A stretch of 44,843 nucleotides of DNA from Pseudomonadota bacterium (GTDB lineage: Bacteria > Desulfobacterota > Binatia > UBA12015): positions 1-44,843 of the forward strand of contig SXLG01000146.1 in the NCBI GenBank assembly GCA_005777805.1, given 5' to 3'. The notes beneath the pieces were generated by a model. The model had not been told where the DNA came from. It did no database searches and was given only the letters and a program-made list of their open reading frames with translations. Positions 7,552-16,394 of this stretch are shown piece after piece (position 1 is the first letter of the stretch; every line of letters starts with the position of its first letter). A program made the position numbers and the translations under genes.

Positions 7552-10023
7552 ATGGGCGAGGAGATCGCGCTGCGGGCGGGGGAGGGGCTCACGCTGTTCT
7601 GGCATGACACCAGCGGTCGGATCGCCTGGCACCACCTGGACTGGCTCGGGCCGCTCGGGTTGCAGCTCGGGGACACGGGCGAGAGCGGCCCGGCAGCGGT
7701 GCTCGAGATGGAACACTTCGCCGGCCGGGATGCGCTCGGGTCCTACGCGGGTCTTCGTTTCACGGCGGGCGCCGGCAATGAGTTTAAGATTGACCTGCGC
7801 CCGAGCGTGCGCGCCTACCGCGAGCATGCCCTCCTCGTGTTCCGGCTCGAAGCCGGCCGTGCGCTGGGGGGACTCGCCACGGGCTCGTTCGAGCGACCGG
7901 CGGTGGCGTGGCCGGTCATGCATCCGGCCGGGCGCGCTCCCGGCGGGCTGCCGGAGACGGCCTTTGCCTTCGGGCACCTGTACATGGAGTTCGGTCTCCC
8001 GACCTTCCTCGATGCGCGGCTCGAAACGTTTCGCATCCCGCCGCCGCCCCACCTGCGTCCCTCGGTGGTCGAGCCCCTGGCGCTGCTCGACGGCGAGGGG
8101 CGCTGTCTCTTGCTGGCCCCGCTGGCCGGTTTCCACGAGCTCGTGCTGGCGGTGCCACGCACGGCAGCCGACCACGCGCTCGGGTTGCGCGCCGGGTGGC
8201 ACGGCGATCTCGATCATGTGCCGGCGGGCTTCGCGACCGAGCTGGCGATGATTGCGGCGCCCGGCGTGCGCGCGGCCGAAGCTCTACTTGGGCAGCACCT
8301 GCGCGCGTTGCACGGGCCGCGCCGGCGCTCACGTCATGCCGACGACGCGGTCGGCCGGCTCTCGTACTGGACTGACAACGGTGCGGCCTATTGGTACCGG
8401 CGCGAGCCCGAGCTCACCGTCGAGGAGACCCTCGTCACCAAGGTCGACGAGCTGCGTGAGCTTGCGGTTCCGATCCGCGCCGTCGAACTCGATTCCTGGT
8501 TCTACCCGCACGCGACGACCCGGACCTTCAGCGCAATCGGCGTGGAAGCGCCCGAGGACGTGCCGCCCACCGGCTGCATCGTCTGGGAGCCGCGCGCCGA
8601 CATTCTACCCGGCGGCATCGCGGCGCTGCGTCAGCGTCTGGGCGGTGCGCCACTCATCCTGCACGCCCGTCACCACTCGAGCCGCTCGCCTTACGTCGCG
8701 GCCTTCGAGAGTTTCGTCGATCGCGAGCGGGCGCATCCGCGCGAAGCGGCTTTCTTCGACGCGATGTGTGCCCAGGCTGCCGCATGGGGCGCGATCCAGA
8801 TCGAGCAGGACTGGCTGGTCGAGATCTTCCTCGGCGTGCGCGGTCTGCGCGACACCGCCGGCACCGCGCGGCGCTGGCAGCGCGATTTCGATGCCGCCGC
8901 CGAACGCCATGGCCTGTCCTTGTTGTGGTGCATGGCGACTCCGGCCGACGCGCTCCAAGCCGTCGAACTCGGACAGATCGCGGCCATCCGCACCAGCGGG
9001 GACTACCGCTATATCGCCGGGGCTCGCTTCCTGTGGTGGTGGTTCCTGATCGGCAACGCGTTCGCGCGCGCCCTCGGTTTGCTGCCGTACAAGGATGTTT
9101 TTCTCTCCGATCCGACGGGGACGGGACTCGATGGGGACGCCGGGGCCGCCACCGAAGCGCTTCTGGCGGCGCTCTCGGCCGGCCCCGTCGGGATCGGCGA
9201 CCGCATCGGCCGCACCGATCCCGCCATCGTGGCGCGTGTCTGTCGAGCCGACGGCGTGCTGGTCAAGCCAGATGTACCGCTGGCAGCACTTGACTCTTCG
9301 TTTCATCCCGACGTCGTCTTCGGCGACCGCTTGATGCTGGCCTCGACCCATGTGACACACGCGGCGGGTCGCTGGGGGCATCTCGTGGCGCTGCATGTCA
9401 GCCAGAGCGGCGAGCGTTTGCGGGCGAGGGTGCGCGCCGACGAAATGGGTGACGACGCGCCGTATGCGACCGGGAGGCCCGGAGTCTGGGGCGACAGGGC
9501 CGCTGGCGGACACGGCGTCACGCAGCGAAACGACGAGTCGCGCGGCGAGCGGGGGCGCTCGGCCACGGCGCTGCAAGGAGAAGATTGGCGTGCGCTGGAT
9601 GTGCGCGCACGGCGGCTCGTTGCGCGATCGACGGACGGTACGATCGAGATCGAGCTTGGCCCTGCCGAGGCGGCCCATCTGCTGCTCTGTCCGGTGCTCG
9701 CTGGCGGCTGGGTCGTGTTCGGCGACCTCGGTCGCGACGCCTGCCTTGGCGACCGACGGATCGGCGCCGTCGAGCCGCGCGCGGACGGGCTCGAGATCCT
9801 CGTCGTGGGCGCGCTCGGGGAACAGGTCGTGATCGAAGGGCAGGCGCCCGGCGGGGGGCTGCCGCGCGCCAGTCGATGGGCGCCCGAGGGGGAGCAGCGG
9901 CTCGGAGTGCGTCCGGGCAGCGTCGTGGGAAGTTTTGCGGTGGACCTCGACCTCGGTGCGCGGGGCTTCGTCCGCCTGCGGCTGCGCCCCGAGGCGAGCG
10001 ACGGAGTCGGCGCGGCGAGTTGA
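7552..10023 (+). CDS. Large glycosidase-like protein (TIM-barrel type, unassigned)
   Basis: 823 residues with AGGAG seven bases before ATG. No family is assigned with certainty. Residues 1-260 look like a beta-sandwich. The middle contains RLSYWTDNGAAYWYRREP, AVELDSWFYP and GAIQIEQDWLVEIFLG, aromatic-rich segments ending in acidic residues, typical of clan GH-D/GH36- or GH31-like barrels that place catalytic Asp/Glu at strand ends. RTSGDYRYI and FLWWWFLIGNAFAR follow, then a C-terminal beta domain (after residue 680). Between the barrel and that domain is an Arg/Gly-rich, poorly structured segment at about 9466-9580. There is no signal peptide, so a cytoplasmic carbohydrate-active enzyme is plausible. 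The neighbours give no pathway. Confidence 0.6.
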   Translation: MGEEIALRAGEGLTLFWHDTSGRIAWHHLDWLGPLGLQLGDTGESGPAAVLEMEHFAGRDALGSYAGLRFTAGAGNEFKIDLRPSVRAYREHALLVFRLEAGRALGGLATGSFERPAVAWPVMHPAGRAPGGLPETAFAFGHLYMEFGLPTFLDARLETFRIPPPPHLRPSVVEPLALLDGEGRCLLLAPLAGFHELVLAVPRTAADHALGLRAGWHGDLDHVPAGFATELAMIAAPGVRAAEALLGQHLRALHGPRRRSRHADDAVGRLSYWTDNGAAYWYRREPELTVEETLVTKVDELRELAVPIRAVELDSWFYPHATTRTFSAIGVEAPEDVPPTGCIVWEPRADILPGGIAALRQRLGGAPLILHARHHSSRSPYVAAFESFVDRERAHPREAAFFDAMCAQAAAWGAIQIEQDWLVEIFLGVRGLRDTAGTARRWQRDFDAAAERHGLSLLWCMATPADALQAVELGQIAAIRTSGDYRYIAGARFLWWWFLIGNAFARALGLLPYKDVFLSDPTGTGLDGDAGAATEALLAALSAGPVGIGDRIGRTDPAIVARVCRADGVLVKPDVPLAALDSSFHPDVVFGDRLMLASTHVTHAAGRWGHLVALHVSQSGERLRARVRADEMGDDAPYATGRPGVWGDRAAGGHGVTQRNDESRGERGRSATALQGEDWRALDVRARRLVARSTDGTIEIELGPAEAAHLLLCPVLAGGWVVFGDLGRDACLGDRRIGAVEPRADGLEILVVGALGEQVVIEGQAPGGGLPRASRWAPEGEQRLGVRPGSVVGSFAVDLDLGARGFVRLRLRPEASDGVGAAS

Positions 10024-10197
10024 TCGCCCCCGGCCGTGGCAGGACCTGCGGCGGTCTGCCGGGAGAGGGCGAGTGGATGGTGCGGAGTCGGCGCGGATTT
10101 CGCAGGCCCAGCGGCGGTCAAATCGGGGCGGATCCTTGATCGGACGCTCATGGAGACCGACCCTGGGGCATGGAATAGGTGTGCTGCGAGGCGGTCG

Positions 10198-10758
10198 ATG
10201 GCGATAGCACTTGATACGCTTGCGTACGCGCGACGGTTGCGCGAGGTTGGCTTCAGCGAGCAGCAGGCCGAAGGACAAGCCGAGGCGCTCGCGTTCGCCA
10301 TGACCGACTCGCTGGTAACCAAGCAGGACCTGGTAGAGTTCGGGGCCCAATTGGAGGCCCGTCTCGAGTCGCGATTCGAGGGCCGTTTCGCGCAGATCGA
10401 CGCCCGCTTCGCGCAGATCGACGTCCGCTTCGCGCAGGTCGACGCCCGCTTCGAGCGGATCGAAGACCGTCTTGCGCAGATGGACATTCGCTTTTAGCTG
10501 ATGGACGCACGTCTCCGGGAAGTCGAGGCCGCTATCCGGGGCCTGCGCGAGTTGATCGACGCACGCTTCCTGGAACAGGACCGCCGACTCGAGATCCGAC
10601 TCGGCGAGATGGAGAAGCGGATCGAACTTCGCTTCTCCGAGCAGGCCTTTCGCTATGACGGCCGGCTCGCCGACATGGAGCGACGACTGACGGTCCGGCT
10701 CGGCGGCATGATGGTGGCGGCCATCGGCGCAGTTTCCGCCCTCGTGCGCCTGCTCTGA
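10198..10758 (+). pseudogene. DUF1640-like coiled-coil membrane protein, split by in-frame TAG
   Basis: The N-terminal half (MAIALDTLAYARRLREVGFSE, then EALAFAMTDSLVTKQDL) resembles DUF1640-type small proteins, which carry a coiled coil and one C-terminal membrane helix. The frame meets TAG at 10495-10497 and then continues without shift to TGA at 10756-10758, ending in a membrane helix (MMVAAIGAVSALVRLL). The coiled coil is built of seven-residue repeats: RFAQIDA, RFAQIDV, RFAQVDA, RFERIED, RLAQMDI, RF*LMDA, RLREVEA. The stop occupies a normal Ala/Glu position of a unit, so reading through would leave the heptads in phase. A second start at ATG 10501 could make the C-terminal part separately. 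Full length would be about 186 residues. Confidence 0.65.
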
Positions 10759-10772
10759 GGGCCGGCGCGCAT

Positions 10773-12206
10773 TCAGCCGACGATCGTCTGCACCTCGAGG
10801 AAGGCCGCGACGCCCTCGGGCCCGCACTCGCGGCCGATGCCCGAGGCCTTGAAGCCGCCGAAGGGTTGGCTCATGTCCATCGTGCCCATGGCATTGACGC
10901 CGAGGGTCCCGGTGCGAACGCGGCGTGCGACGGCGAGCCCGCGTTCGCGATCGCGGGTCCACACCGAGCCGGATAGTCCGTATTCGGAGTCGTTGGCGAT
11001 CCGGAGCGCGGCGCATTCGGCGTCGTACGGACTGACGACAAGCACCGGGCCGAAGCTCTCCTCGCGCGCAATTCGCATGGCGTTGTCCACCCCGGCAAAG
11101 AGAGTGGGCTCGACGAACCAGCCGCGCGGGAGATGGCTCGGCCGGCCGCCACCGACCACGACCCGTGCCCCCTCGTCACGGCCGATGCCGATGTAGCCCA
11201 GGGCGCGGTCGCGCTGGCGCGCGGCGACCAGCGGTCCCACCGCGGTCGTCGGGTCGGTCGGATCGCCGACAGTCAACGATAAAACTTCCTGCGCCAGTGC
11301 ATCGACGACCTCGGCGTAGCGCGCCCGGGGCGCCAGGATGCGGGTTTGCGAGAGGCAGGCCTGGCCGTTGTTCATGATCGCGTTGGGCATCAGCAGCGGC
11401 AGAGCCGCGGGCAGATCGACGTCATCGAGCAGGATGGCGGCCGACTTGCCGCCGAGTTCGAGCGTGCAGCGCTTGAGCATCTCGCCGCAGATCGCGGCGA
11501 CCCGGCGGCCGCCCGCAGTGCTGCCGGTGAACGAAACCTTGTCGACACCGGGATGACGCACCAGCAGCTCGCCGGTTTCGCGGCCGGCCGGAACGATGCT
11601 CACCACGCCGCGCGGCAGGTCGATCGAATCGAGGACTTCTGCCAGCAGGATGGCGTCGAGCGGTGTTTCGGGCGCGGGCTTGAGCACGATCGGCGCCCCC
11701 GCGACCATCGCCGCGCCGAGTTTCATCGTGGAGATGAAGAGCGGCACGTTCCACGGGATGATGCCCGCCGCGACGCCGACCGGGAGGCGGCGTACGAGCG
11801 TCGGGCCGAGGAGTCCGGGACGGGCCTCCTCGAACTCGATCCGCTCGGCCAGCGCGGCGAAGCTCTCGAGAACCATCAACGACGCCCCGACCTGCCCCAG
11901 CATGCTGAAGGTCGCGGGCGATCCCATCTCGCGCGTGATGACCTCGGCGAAATCTTGTGCTCGGGCAGCGATTCCCGCCCCCAGCGCCCGGATCTTCTCG
12001 CCCCGCTCGCGCGGCGAGAGGTGTGGCCAGGGCCCCTCGTCCATCGCCTGACGAGCCGCCCCGACGGCGCGGTCGATATCCGCCGCAGACGCCTCCGGCA
12101 CGCGCGCGATCACCTCTTCGGTGAAAGGCGAGATGACGTCGATGGTCTGCCGACTCGCAGGGGCGATCCACTCGCCGCCGATCCAGAGGTTCTCATGCTT
12201 GTCCAT
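10773..12206 (-). CDS. NAD(P)-dependent aldehyde dehydrogenase
   Basis: 477 residues, the standard length of the aldehyde dehydrogenase superfamily. Visible landmarks are the conserved Asn region GIIPWNVPLF, the Rossmann segment VSFTGSTAGGRRV, the general-base Glu in LELGGKSAAI, the catalytic Cys in NNGQACLSQTR and the C-terminal EESFGPVLVV and NAMGTMDMSQPFGGFK. It would oxidise an aldehyde to a carboxylate in the cytoplasm. The start ATG has GGAAGG upstream. It is the third gene of a minus-strand group with acyl-CoA synthetase and aroB, 94 bases after aroB. Together with the acyl-CoA genes nearby, a role in fatty or terpenoid aldehyde oxidation is possible but not shown. Confidence 0.9.
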   Translation of the reverse strand: MDKHENLWIGGEWIAPASRQTIDVISPFTEEVIARVPEASAADIDRAVGAARQAMDEGPWPHLSPRERGEKIRALGAGIAARAQDFAEVITREMGSPATFSMLGQVGASLMVLESFAALAERIEFEEARPGLLGPTLVRRLPVGVAAGIIPWNVPLFISTMKLGAAMVAGAPIVLKPAPETPLDAILLAEVLDSIDLPRGVVSIVPAGRETGELLVRHPGVDKVSFTGSTAGGRRVAAICGEMLKRCTLELGGKSAAILLDDVDLPAALPLLMPNAIMNNGQACLSQTRILAPRARYAEVVDALAQEVLSLTVGDPTDPTTAVGPLVAARQRDRALGYIGIGRDEGARVVVGGGRPSHLPRGWFVEPTLFAGVDNAMRIAREESFGPVLVVSPYDAECAALRIANDSEYGLSGSVWTRDRERGLAVARRVRTGTLGVNAMGTMDMSQPFGGFKASGIGRECGPEGVAAFLEVQTIVG

Positions 12207-12300
12207 CGCGGGATACCTTCCAATGCTTGCTTGTGGAGACGGGGGTCTGGCTGCGGGTCGGGAGCGGTCGTTAGGCGGTGGGCGAGCTTGCGGCGCGCGT

Positions 12301-13395
12301 TCAGGCCCCCGGCGCCTGCCGCAGGTGGGTCAGTGCGTCGATCATGTCGGCCCTTGTCAGGCGGTCGGAGACAAGCGCGCGGCCGAGTTCCGGCACCAGG
12401 ACGAAACGGATCGCGCCGTCGACGAACTTCTTGTCGTGCCCAAGGCTTTCGAGCACCGCTTCGTCCATCAGATCGTCGGGCAGCACGAGCGGCAACGAGA
12501 AGTGGCGCAGGGCGGCGAGGACACGCTGGCTCTGCTCTTGGGCGAGCCCGGCGTGACGCTCGGAGAGGTAGAGTGCCGCGCGCAGGCCGAGGCTGATCGC
12601 CTCGCCGTGCAACATCCGGCCGTAGCCGGCGGCGTTCTCGATCGCGTGACCGATCGTGTGGCCAAAGTTCAGGTGGGCGCGTGCGCCGGTGGTCTCGCGC
12701 TCATCCTGCTCGACCACGCGCGCCTTGAGCGCGACGTTGCGGTGAATGAGGCCAGCGAGACCGGTGCGCGCGTCAAGGTCGGTCACCACCTCCAGCATCT
12801 CCGGGTCGCGGATCGCGGCGTGCTTGATGATCTCGGCGAAACCCTCGGCCCATTCGCGCTCGGGCAGGGTGGCCAGCGTGGCGGTGTCGGCGAGGACCAG
12901 CGCGGGCTGGTGAAAAGCACCCGCGAGATTCTTTCCCTCGGGCAGATTCACTGCGGTCTTGCCGCCGATCGAGCTGTCCACCTGAGCCACGACCGTGGTC
13001 GGCACCTGGACGACGGGTACGCCGCGTTGAAAGATCGCCGCCGCGAAACCGGCGAGGTCACCGACCACGCCGCCGCCGAGGGCCACGACGCACGAAGAAC
13101 GGTCGAGTCCGGCCCGCACCATGCGCCGGCAGATCGCCTCGGCCTCCGCCATGCTCTTGCGAGCTTCTCCCGGCTCGAGGACGACGCGTTCGACCACGAG
13201 GCCCGCGCCGGCGAGCGACGCCTGCGCCGCGTCGCCGTAGAGCTGATCGACGTTGGAATCAGTGACCAGGGCTGCGCGCCGCGTGCTTGCCACCTCTCGC
13301 GTCCGGGCGCCGAGTTCGTCGAGCCGTCCGTCGCCGACGATCACCTGACAGGAGCGATCGCCGAGCCGGATCGTCACGGGCGGAAGCCGAGCCAT
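12301..13395 (-). CDS. aroB: 3-dehydroquinate synthase
   Basis: 364 residues from ATG 13395, the normal AroB size; the open frame extends further upstream but only into repeat DNA. It converts DAHP to 3-dehydroquinate in the shikimate pathway using NAD and a divalent metal. Diagnostic segments are VVALGGGVVGDLAGFAAA (NAD loop), RGVPVVQVPTTVVAQVDSSI, GGKTAVNLPEGKNLAG, the metal ligand region EWAEGFAEIIKHAAI, LNFGHTIGHAIE with two His ligands and LHGEAISLGL. No other shikimate gene is adjacent. It sits between acyl-CoA synthetase upstream and aldehyde dehydrogenase downstream on the same strand; the 265-base gap upstream suggests its own promoter. Confidence 0.95.
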   Translation of the reverse strand: MARLPPVTIRLGDRSCQVIVGDGRLDELGARTREVASTRRAALVTDSNVDQLYGDAAQASLAGAGLVVERVVLEPGEARKSMAEAEAICRRMVRAGLDRSSCVVALGGGVVGDLAGFAAAIFQRGVPVVQVPTTVVAQVDSSIGGKTAVNLPEGKNLAGAFHQPALVLADTATLATLPEREWAEGFAEIIKHAAIRDPEMLEVVTDLDARTGLAGLIHRNVALKARVVEQDERETTGARAHLNFGHTIGHAIENAAGYGRMLHGEAISLGLRAALYLSERHAGLAQEQSQRVLAALRHFSLPLVLPDDLMDEAVLESLGHDKKFVDGAIRFVLVPELGRALVSDRLTRADMIDALTHLRQAPGA

Positions 13396-13492
13396 GCCCG
13401 ACCGGGTAGCAGAGAGGACGCGCGTTGCAGATTCGTCTCGTGTCTCTGGTTGACCGGCAGGAGAGGGCCCCCGCTGCCCAGCAACCCAGCCT

Positions 13493-13612
13493 CGTACGAT
13501 CCCGAGTGGTGTTGCTGACGCAGAGGGCGACATCCACTGGGGCGACGAGACCTGCGGCGCCCGGCCCCGTATGAGCCCGAGTGGTGCTGCTGACGCAGGG
13601 GGCCCTCGCTGC
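13493..13612. repeat. Two-copy direct repeat, 75-bp period, upstream of aroB
   Basis: A core of about 36 bases occurs at 13493-13528 (CGTACGATCCCGAGTGG start) and 13568-13603 (CGTATGAGCCCGAGTGG start), both followed by TGCTGACGCAG-type sequence. The 39 bases between cores are not conserved. A weaker related segment (GAGGGCCCCCGCTGCCC) lies at 13463. The array fills most of the gap between acyl-CoA synthetase and aroB. Its core resembles part of the array near 37921. Confidence 0.75.
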
Positions 13613-13660
13613 CCCGAAATCCGGCTGCGCGGGGTTGTCGAGTCGTCGACGCAGCGCAGA

Positions 13661-15307
13661 TCAGGTTCTGGCCGCAGCTTCCGCGAGGCGGGCCTTCGCC
13701 CACGCGTAATCGGCCTTGCCGTTGGGCGAGCGCTGCACCTCGGCGACGAAGACCACGGTGCGGGGTGCCTTGTAGCCGGCGAGCTCGTTGCGGCAGCTCG
13801 CCGCGAGTTCTTCGCGTGTCGCCGTTGCTCCCGGTCGAAGCTGAACGAGGGCCGCAACCTCCTGTCCGAAGCGTGGGTGCGGCCGGCCGCAGACGACCGC
13901 ATCCGCCACGGCCGGATGGCGCTTGAGGGCTTGCTCGACCTCCTCCGCGAAGACCTTCTCACCGCCCGTATTGATGGTTGTCGAGTCGCGGCCCAGCACC
14001 TCGATCGAGCCGTCGGCACGGACGCGCGCGCGGTCGCCGGGGATGGAGTAGCGCGTTGCGCCGACCACCGGGAAGGTGCGCGCGGTCTTGTCGGGGTCGC
14101 CAAGATAGCCGAGCGGCACGCGGCCCGTCTGCGCGAACCAACCGAGTTCGTCGTGCGTGGCGTCGAGCTGGCGCGTCAAATCCTCGGAGAGCACGCACGC
14201 CCCAGGCCCCGGACGGAAGGTGCCGGTCGTCGCGGCCGCTCCGGCGCGGCTCTCGTGCTGCGCCTGCCGTCCCGTTTCGGACGAGCCGACGGTGTCGGAG
14301 ATGCGCGCCCCCGGCGGCAACAGGCGCAGCAGTTCTTCCTTGGAGTGCGCACCCAGAACGGCGCCGCCGTTGCCGAGGACCTTGATGCTCGAGAGGTCCC
14401 ACGCCCTTCGGCTCATCGCCTCGATCAACGGCCGGGCAAATGCATCGCCGATGATGAGGAGCAGGTTGATGCGCTCGCGCTCGATCGTGCGCAGGATCGA
14501 TTCCGCATCGAGCCGGCGGGTCTCATCCTGAACCACGACCGTGTGGCCGGCGAGCAAGGCATCGAAAGCCGTCCAGTGCGCCGCATGCATGAAGGGCGCG
14601 GTCGGCAGGTAACGCAGGGCACCCTTGCGTGCCCGCTCCACGACCGCCTCGATCGAAGCCGGCTCCTGCCCATCGCGCAGGCGGCCACCCATCGCGGCCA
14701 CGTATATATCAGCTTGACGCCAGAGGACGCCCTTGGGCTTGCCCGTCGTGCCGCCGGTGTAGAGGATGTAGAGATCGTCCGGGCTGCGCTGCACGGCGAG
14801 TTCGTCGTCGCTCGACTGGCGCAGTGCCTCCTCGTAGTCGTGCGCCCCGTCGAGCAGCGGCGTGCCCGAGTCGTCATCCACCTGCAGCAGGATCTCGAGG
14901 TCGGGCAGGTGGGGGCGGATTTCGGCCACCACCGGCGCGAACGAACCGTGATAGATCAGCGCCCGCGCCCGGCAGTCGAGCAGCAGCGAAGTCAGCTCGG
15001 CGCCGGTGTAGCGATAATTGACATTGACCGGGGCGAGCCGTGCGGCGAAGGCGCCGAGCATCCCCTCGAGATACTCGGGGCCGTTGTAGAGCAGCAGCGC
15101 CACATGATCCTGCCCCGACTCCCACGCCGGAAGTCCCGCGCGCTCTCGGTGCAGGCCGAGGCCGTGTCCCAGGAAATGGTTGGCCAGCCGGCGCATCCGG
15201 CCGCGTACGTCGGCATACGACAGGCGCCGGTCGCGCCAGACCAGGCACTCCCGCTCGGCAGCGACGTCGGCCACGGCTTCGAAGAGATCGGCGAGGTTGG
15301 CTTCCAC
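13661..15307 (-). CDS. Acyl-CoA synthetase (AMP-forming, FadD-like)
   Basis: About 548 residues of the ANL adenylate-forming superfamily; it would activate a carboxylic acid to its acyl-CoA through an acyl-AMP. The P-loop YTGGTTGKPKGV, the adenine-binding region ISDTVGSSETG, the Asp-containing GDRARVRADGSIEVLGR and the C-terminal Lys in SPNGKADYAWAKARL are all visible. GTG 15307 is chosen because VEANLADLFEAVADVA matches the usual start of these enzymes; TTG 15349 is possible. A divergently transcribed MaoC hydratase lies upstream, and the pair suggests a fatty-acid or related acyl degradation function. Substrate chain length cannot be read from the sequence. Confidence 0.88.
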   Translation of the reverse strand: MEANLADLFEAVADVAAERECLVWRDRRLSYADVRGRMRRLANHFLGHGLGLHRERAGLPAWESGQDHVALLLYNGPEYLEGMLGAFAARLAPVNVNYRYTGAELTSLLLDCRARALIYHGSFAPVVAEIRPHLPDLEILLQVDDDSGTPLLDGAHDYEEALRQSSDDELAVQRSPDDLYILYTGGTTGKPKGVLWRQADIYVAAMGGRLRDGQEPASIEAVVERARKGALRYLPTAPFMHAAHWTAFDALLAGHTVVVQDETRRLDAESILRTIERERINLLLIIGDAFARPLIEAMSRRAWDLSSIKVLGNGGAVLGAHSKEELLRLLPPGARISDTVGSSETGRQAQHESRAGAAATTGTFRPGPGACVLSEDLTRQLDATHDELGWFAQTGRVPLGYLGDPDKTARTFPVVGATRYSIPGDRARVRADGSIEVLGRDSTTINTGGEKVFAEEVEQALKRHPAVADAVVCGRPHPRFGQEVAALVQLRPGATATREELAASCRNELAGYKAPRTVVFVAEVQRSPNGKADYAWAKARLAEAAART

Positions 15308-15514
15308 GGAGCGACGTTTGCGGGTTCGGGATCCCTGCCGCAACCCCAAGGGCCGCGCGGGCTCGTGTCCTGCGCCGCGTCATGCGCCGCCTCTTGAAGT
15401 CAGCGCTCTTGCCGCTCGGGGAGGCCTGGCGTAACCCACCGCTCACTCACCCACGACGGCGACGGCGTAAGCCGGTGGCCGTCCGACCCGCCTCTGCGGA
15501 GTAAGGAACCGAAC

Positions 15515-16357
15515 ATGGCCATCAACAAGGATGCCGTCGGCGAGAAGGGCAAACCCATCCGCCGGTCGTGGACCTCGAAAGACGCGCTACTCTATGCGCT
15601 TGGCGTGGGAGCGGGGACCAGCGATCTCGCCTTCACGACCGAGAACACGCAGAACACCCCGCAGAAGGTTCTGCCGACCATGGCCGTCATCCTGGGCGGT
15701 GGTGGCGCGCCTTTCGAGAAGCTCGGCCCGCTCAACGCGGCCATGTTGGTGCACGGTGAGGAAGGGATCGAACTCCTCGGTGAGATTCCGACCGAGGGCG
15801 AGATCGAGAGCACTGGCCGCATCAAGGCGATCTGGGACAAGGGGCCGGGCAAGGGGGCGGTGGTCGAGGTCGAGTCCGAATCGATCGACCTCAGGACGGG
15901 CAAGCCTATTTTTAAGGTCTTCATGTCCCTCTTCCTGCGCGGCGAGGGCGGCTTCGGCGGCGAGCGCGGGGCGTCGGCGAAGTTCGAGGTCCCGGCGCGC
16001 GCCCCCGACCACGTGGTGAGCTACGCCACGCGCGAGGACCAGGCGCTGCTCTACCGGCTCTCGGGCGACACGAATCCGCTGCACTCCGATCCGTCGTTCG
16101 CCAAGCTCGGCGGCTTTGACCGGCCGATCCTGCACGGTCTCTGCACCTACGGCTTCACCGGACGTGCCCTCTTGAACACGTTCTGCGGCGGCGATCCGGC
16201 ACGCTTCAAGTCGATGTACGGCCGCTTCTCGAGACCCGTCATGCCGGGCGACACGCTCAGTATCTCGATGTGGGTCGAGGGCGGAAGCTGCCTCTATCAG
16301 ACCAAGAATCAAAAGGGCGAGGTCGTCCTCGACCAGGGCCGCATGGTCTTCGCCTAG
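15515..16357 (+). CDS. MaoC-family (R)-specific enoyl-CoA hydratase
   Basis: 280 residues with a double hot-dog layout. The catalytic hydratase-2 motif is in the C-terminal half: YRLSGDTNPLHSDPSFAKLG followed by FDRPILHGLCTYGFTGRAL, giving the Asp/His dyad. The N-terminal half has the matching non-catalytic fold (VLPTMAVILGGGG). It resembles peroxisomal-multifunctional-enzyme hydratase 2, which hydrates trans-2-enoyl-CoA to (R)-3-hydroxyacyl-CoA. AAGGA precedes ATG at suitable spacing. It is divergent from the acyl-CoA synthetase with a gap of about 200 bases that probably holds both promoters. Confidence 0.9.
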   Translation: MAINKDAVGEKGKPIRRSWTSKDALLYALGVGAGTSDLAFTTENTQNTPQKVLPTMAVILGGGGAPFEKLGPLNAAMLVHGEEGIELLGEIPTEGEIESTGRIKAIWDKGPGKGAVVEVESESIDLRTGKPIFKVFMSLFLRGEGGFGGERGASAKFEVPARAPDHVVSYATREDQALLYRLSGDTNPLHSDPSFAKLGGFDRPILHGLCTYGFTGRALLNTFCGGDPARFKSMYGRFSRPVMPGDTLSISMWVEGGSCLYQTKNQKGEVVLDQGRMVFA

Positions 16358-16368
16358 AGCTGCCGGGA

Positions 16369-16392
16369 GCGGGCGGCCGGCGGGCCGCCCGC
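16369..16392. terminator. Strong hairpin between convergent genes
   Basis: Perfect 10-base stem GCGGGCGGCC / GGCCGCCCGC with a GGCG loop, placed between the MaoC stop (16357) and the stop of the minus-strand gene (16395). There is no T-run on either strand; position supports a bidirectional terminator. Confidence 0.6.
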
Positions 16393-16394
16393 GC

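Noticed and set aside
542-10497. Reassigned stop codons to explain the TAA at 542 and TAG at 10495
   Set aside because: Well-supported genes in the window end in TAG (MaoC, metallo-hydrolase, YbaK-like, decarboxylase, carotenoid oxygenase) and TAA (aminotransferase, glycosyltransferase), with no overrun into neighbours.
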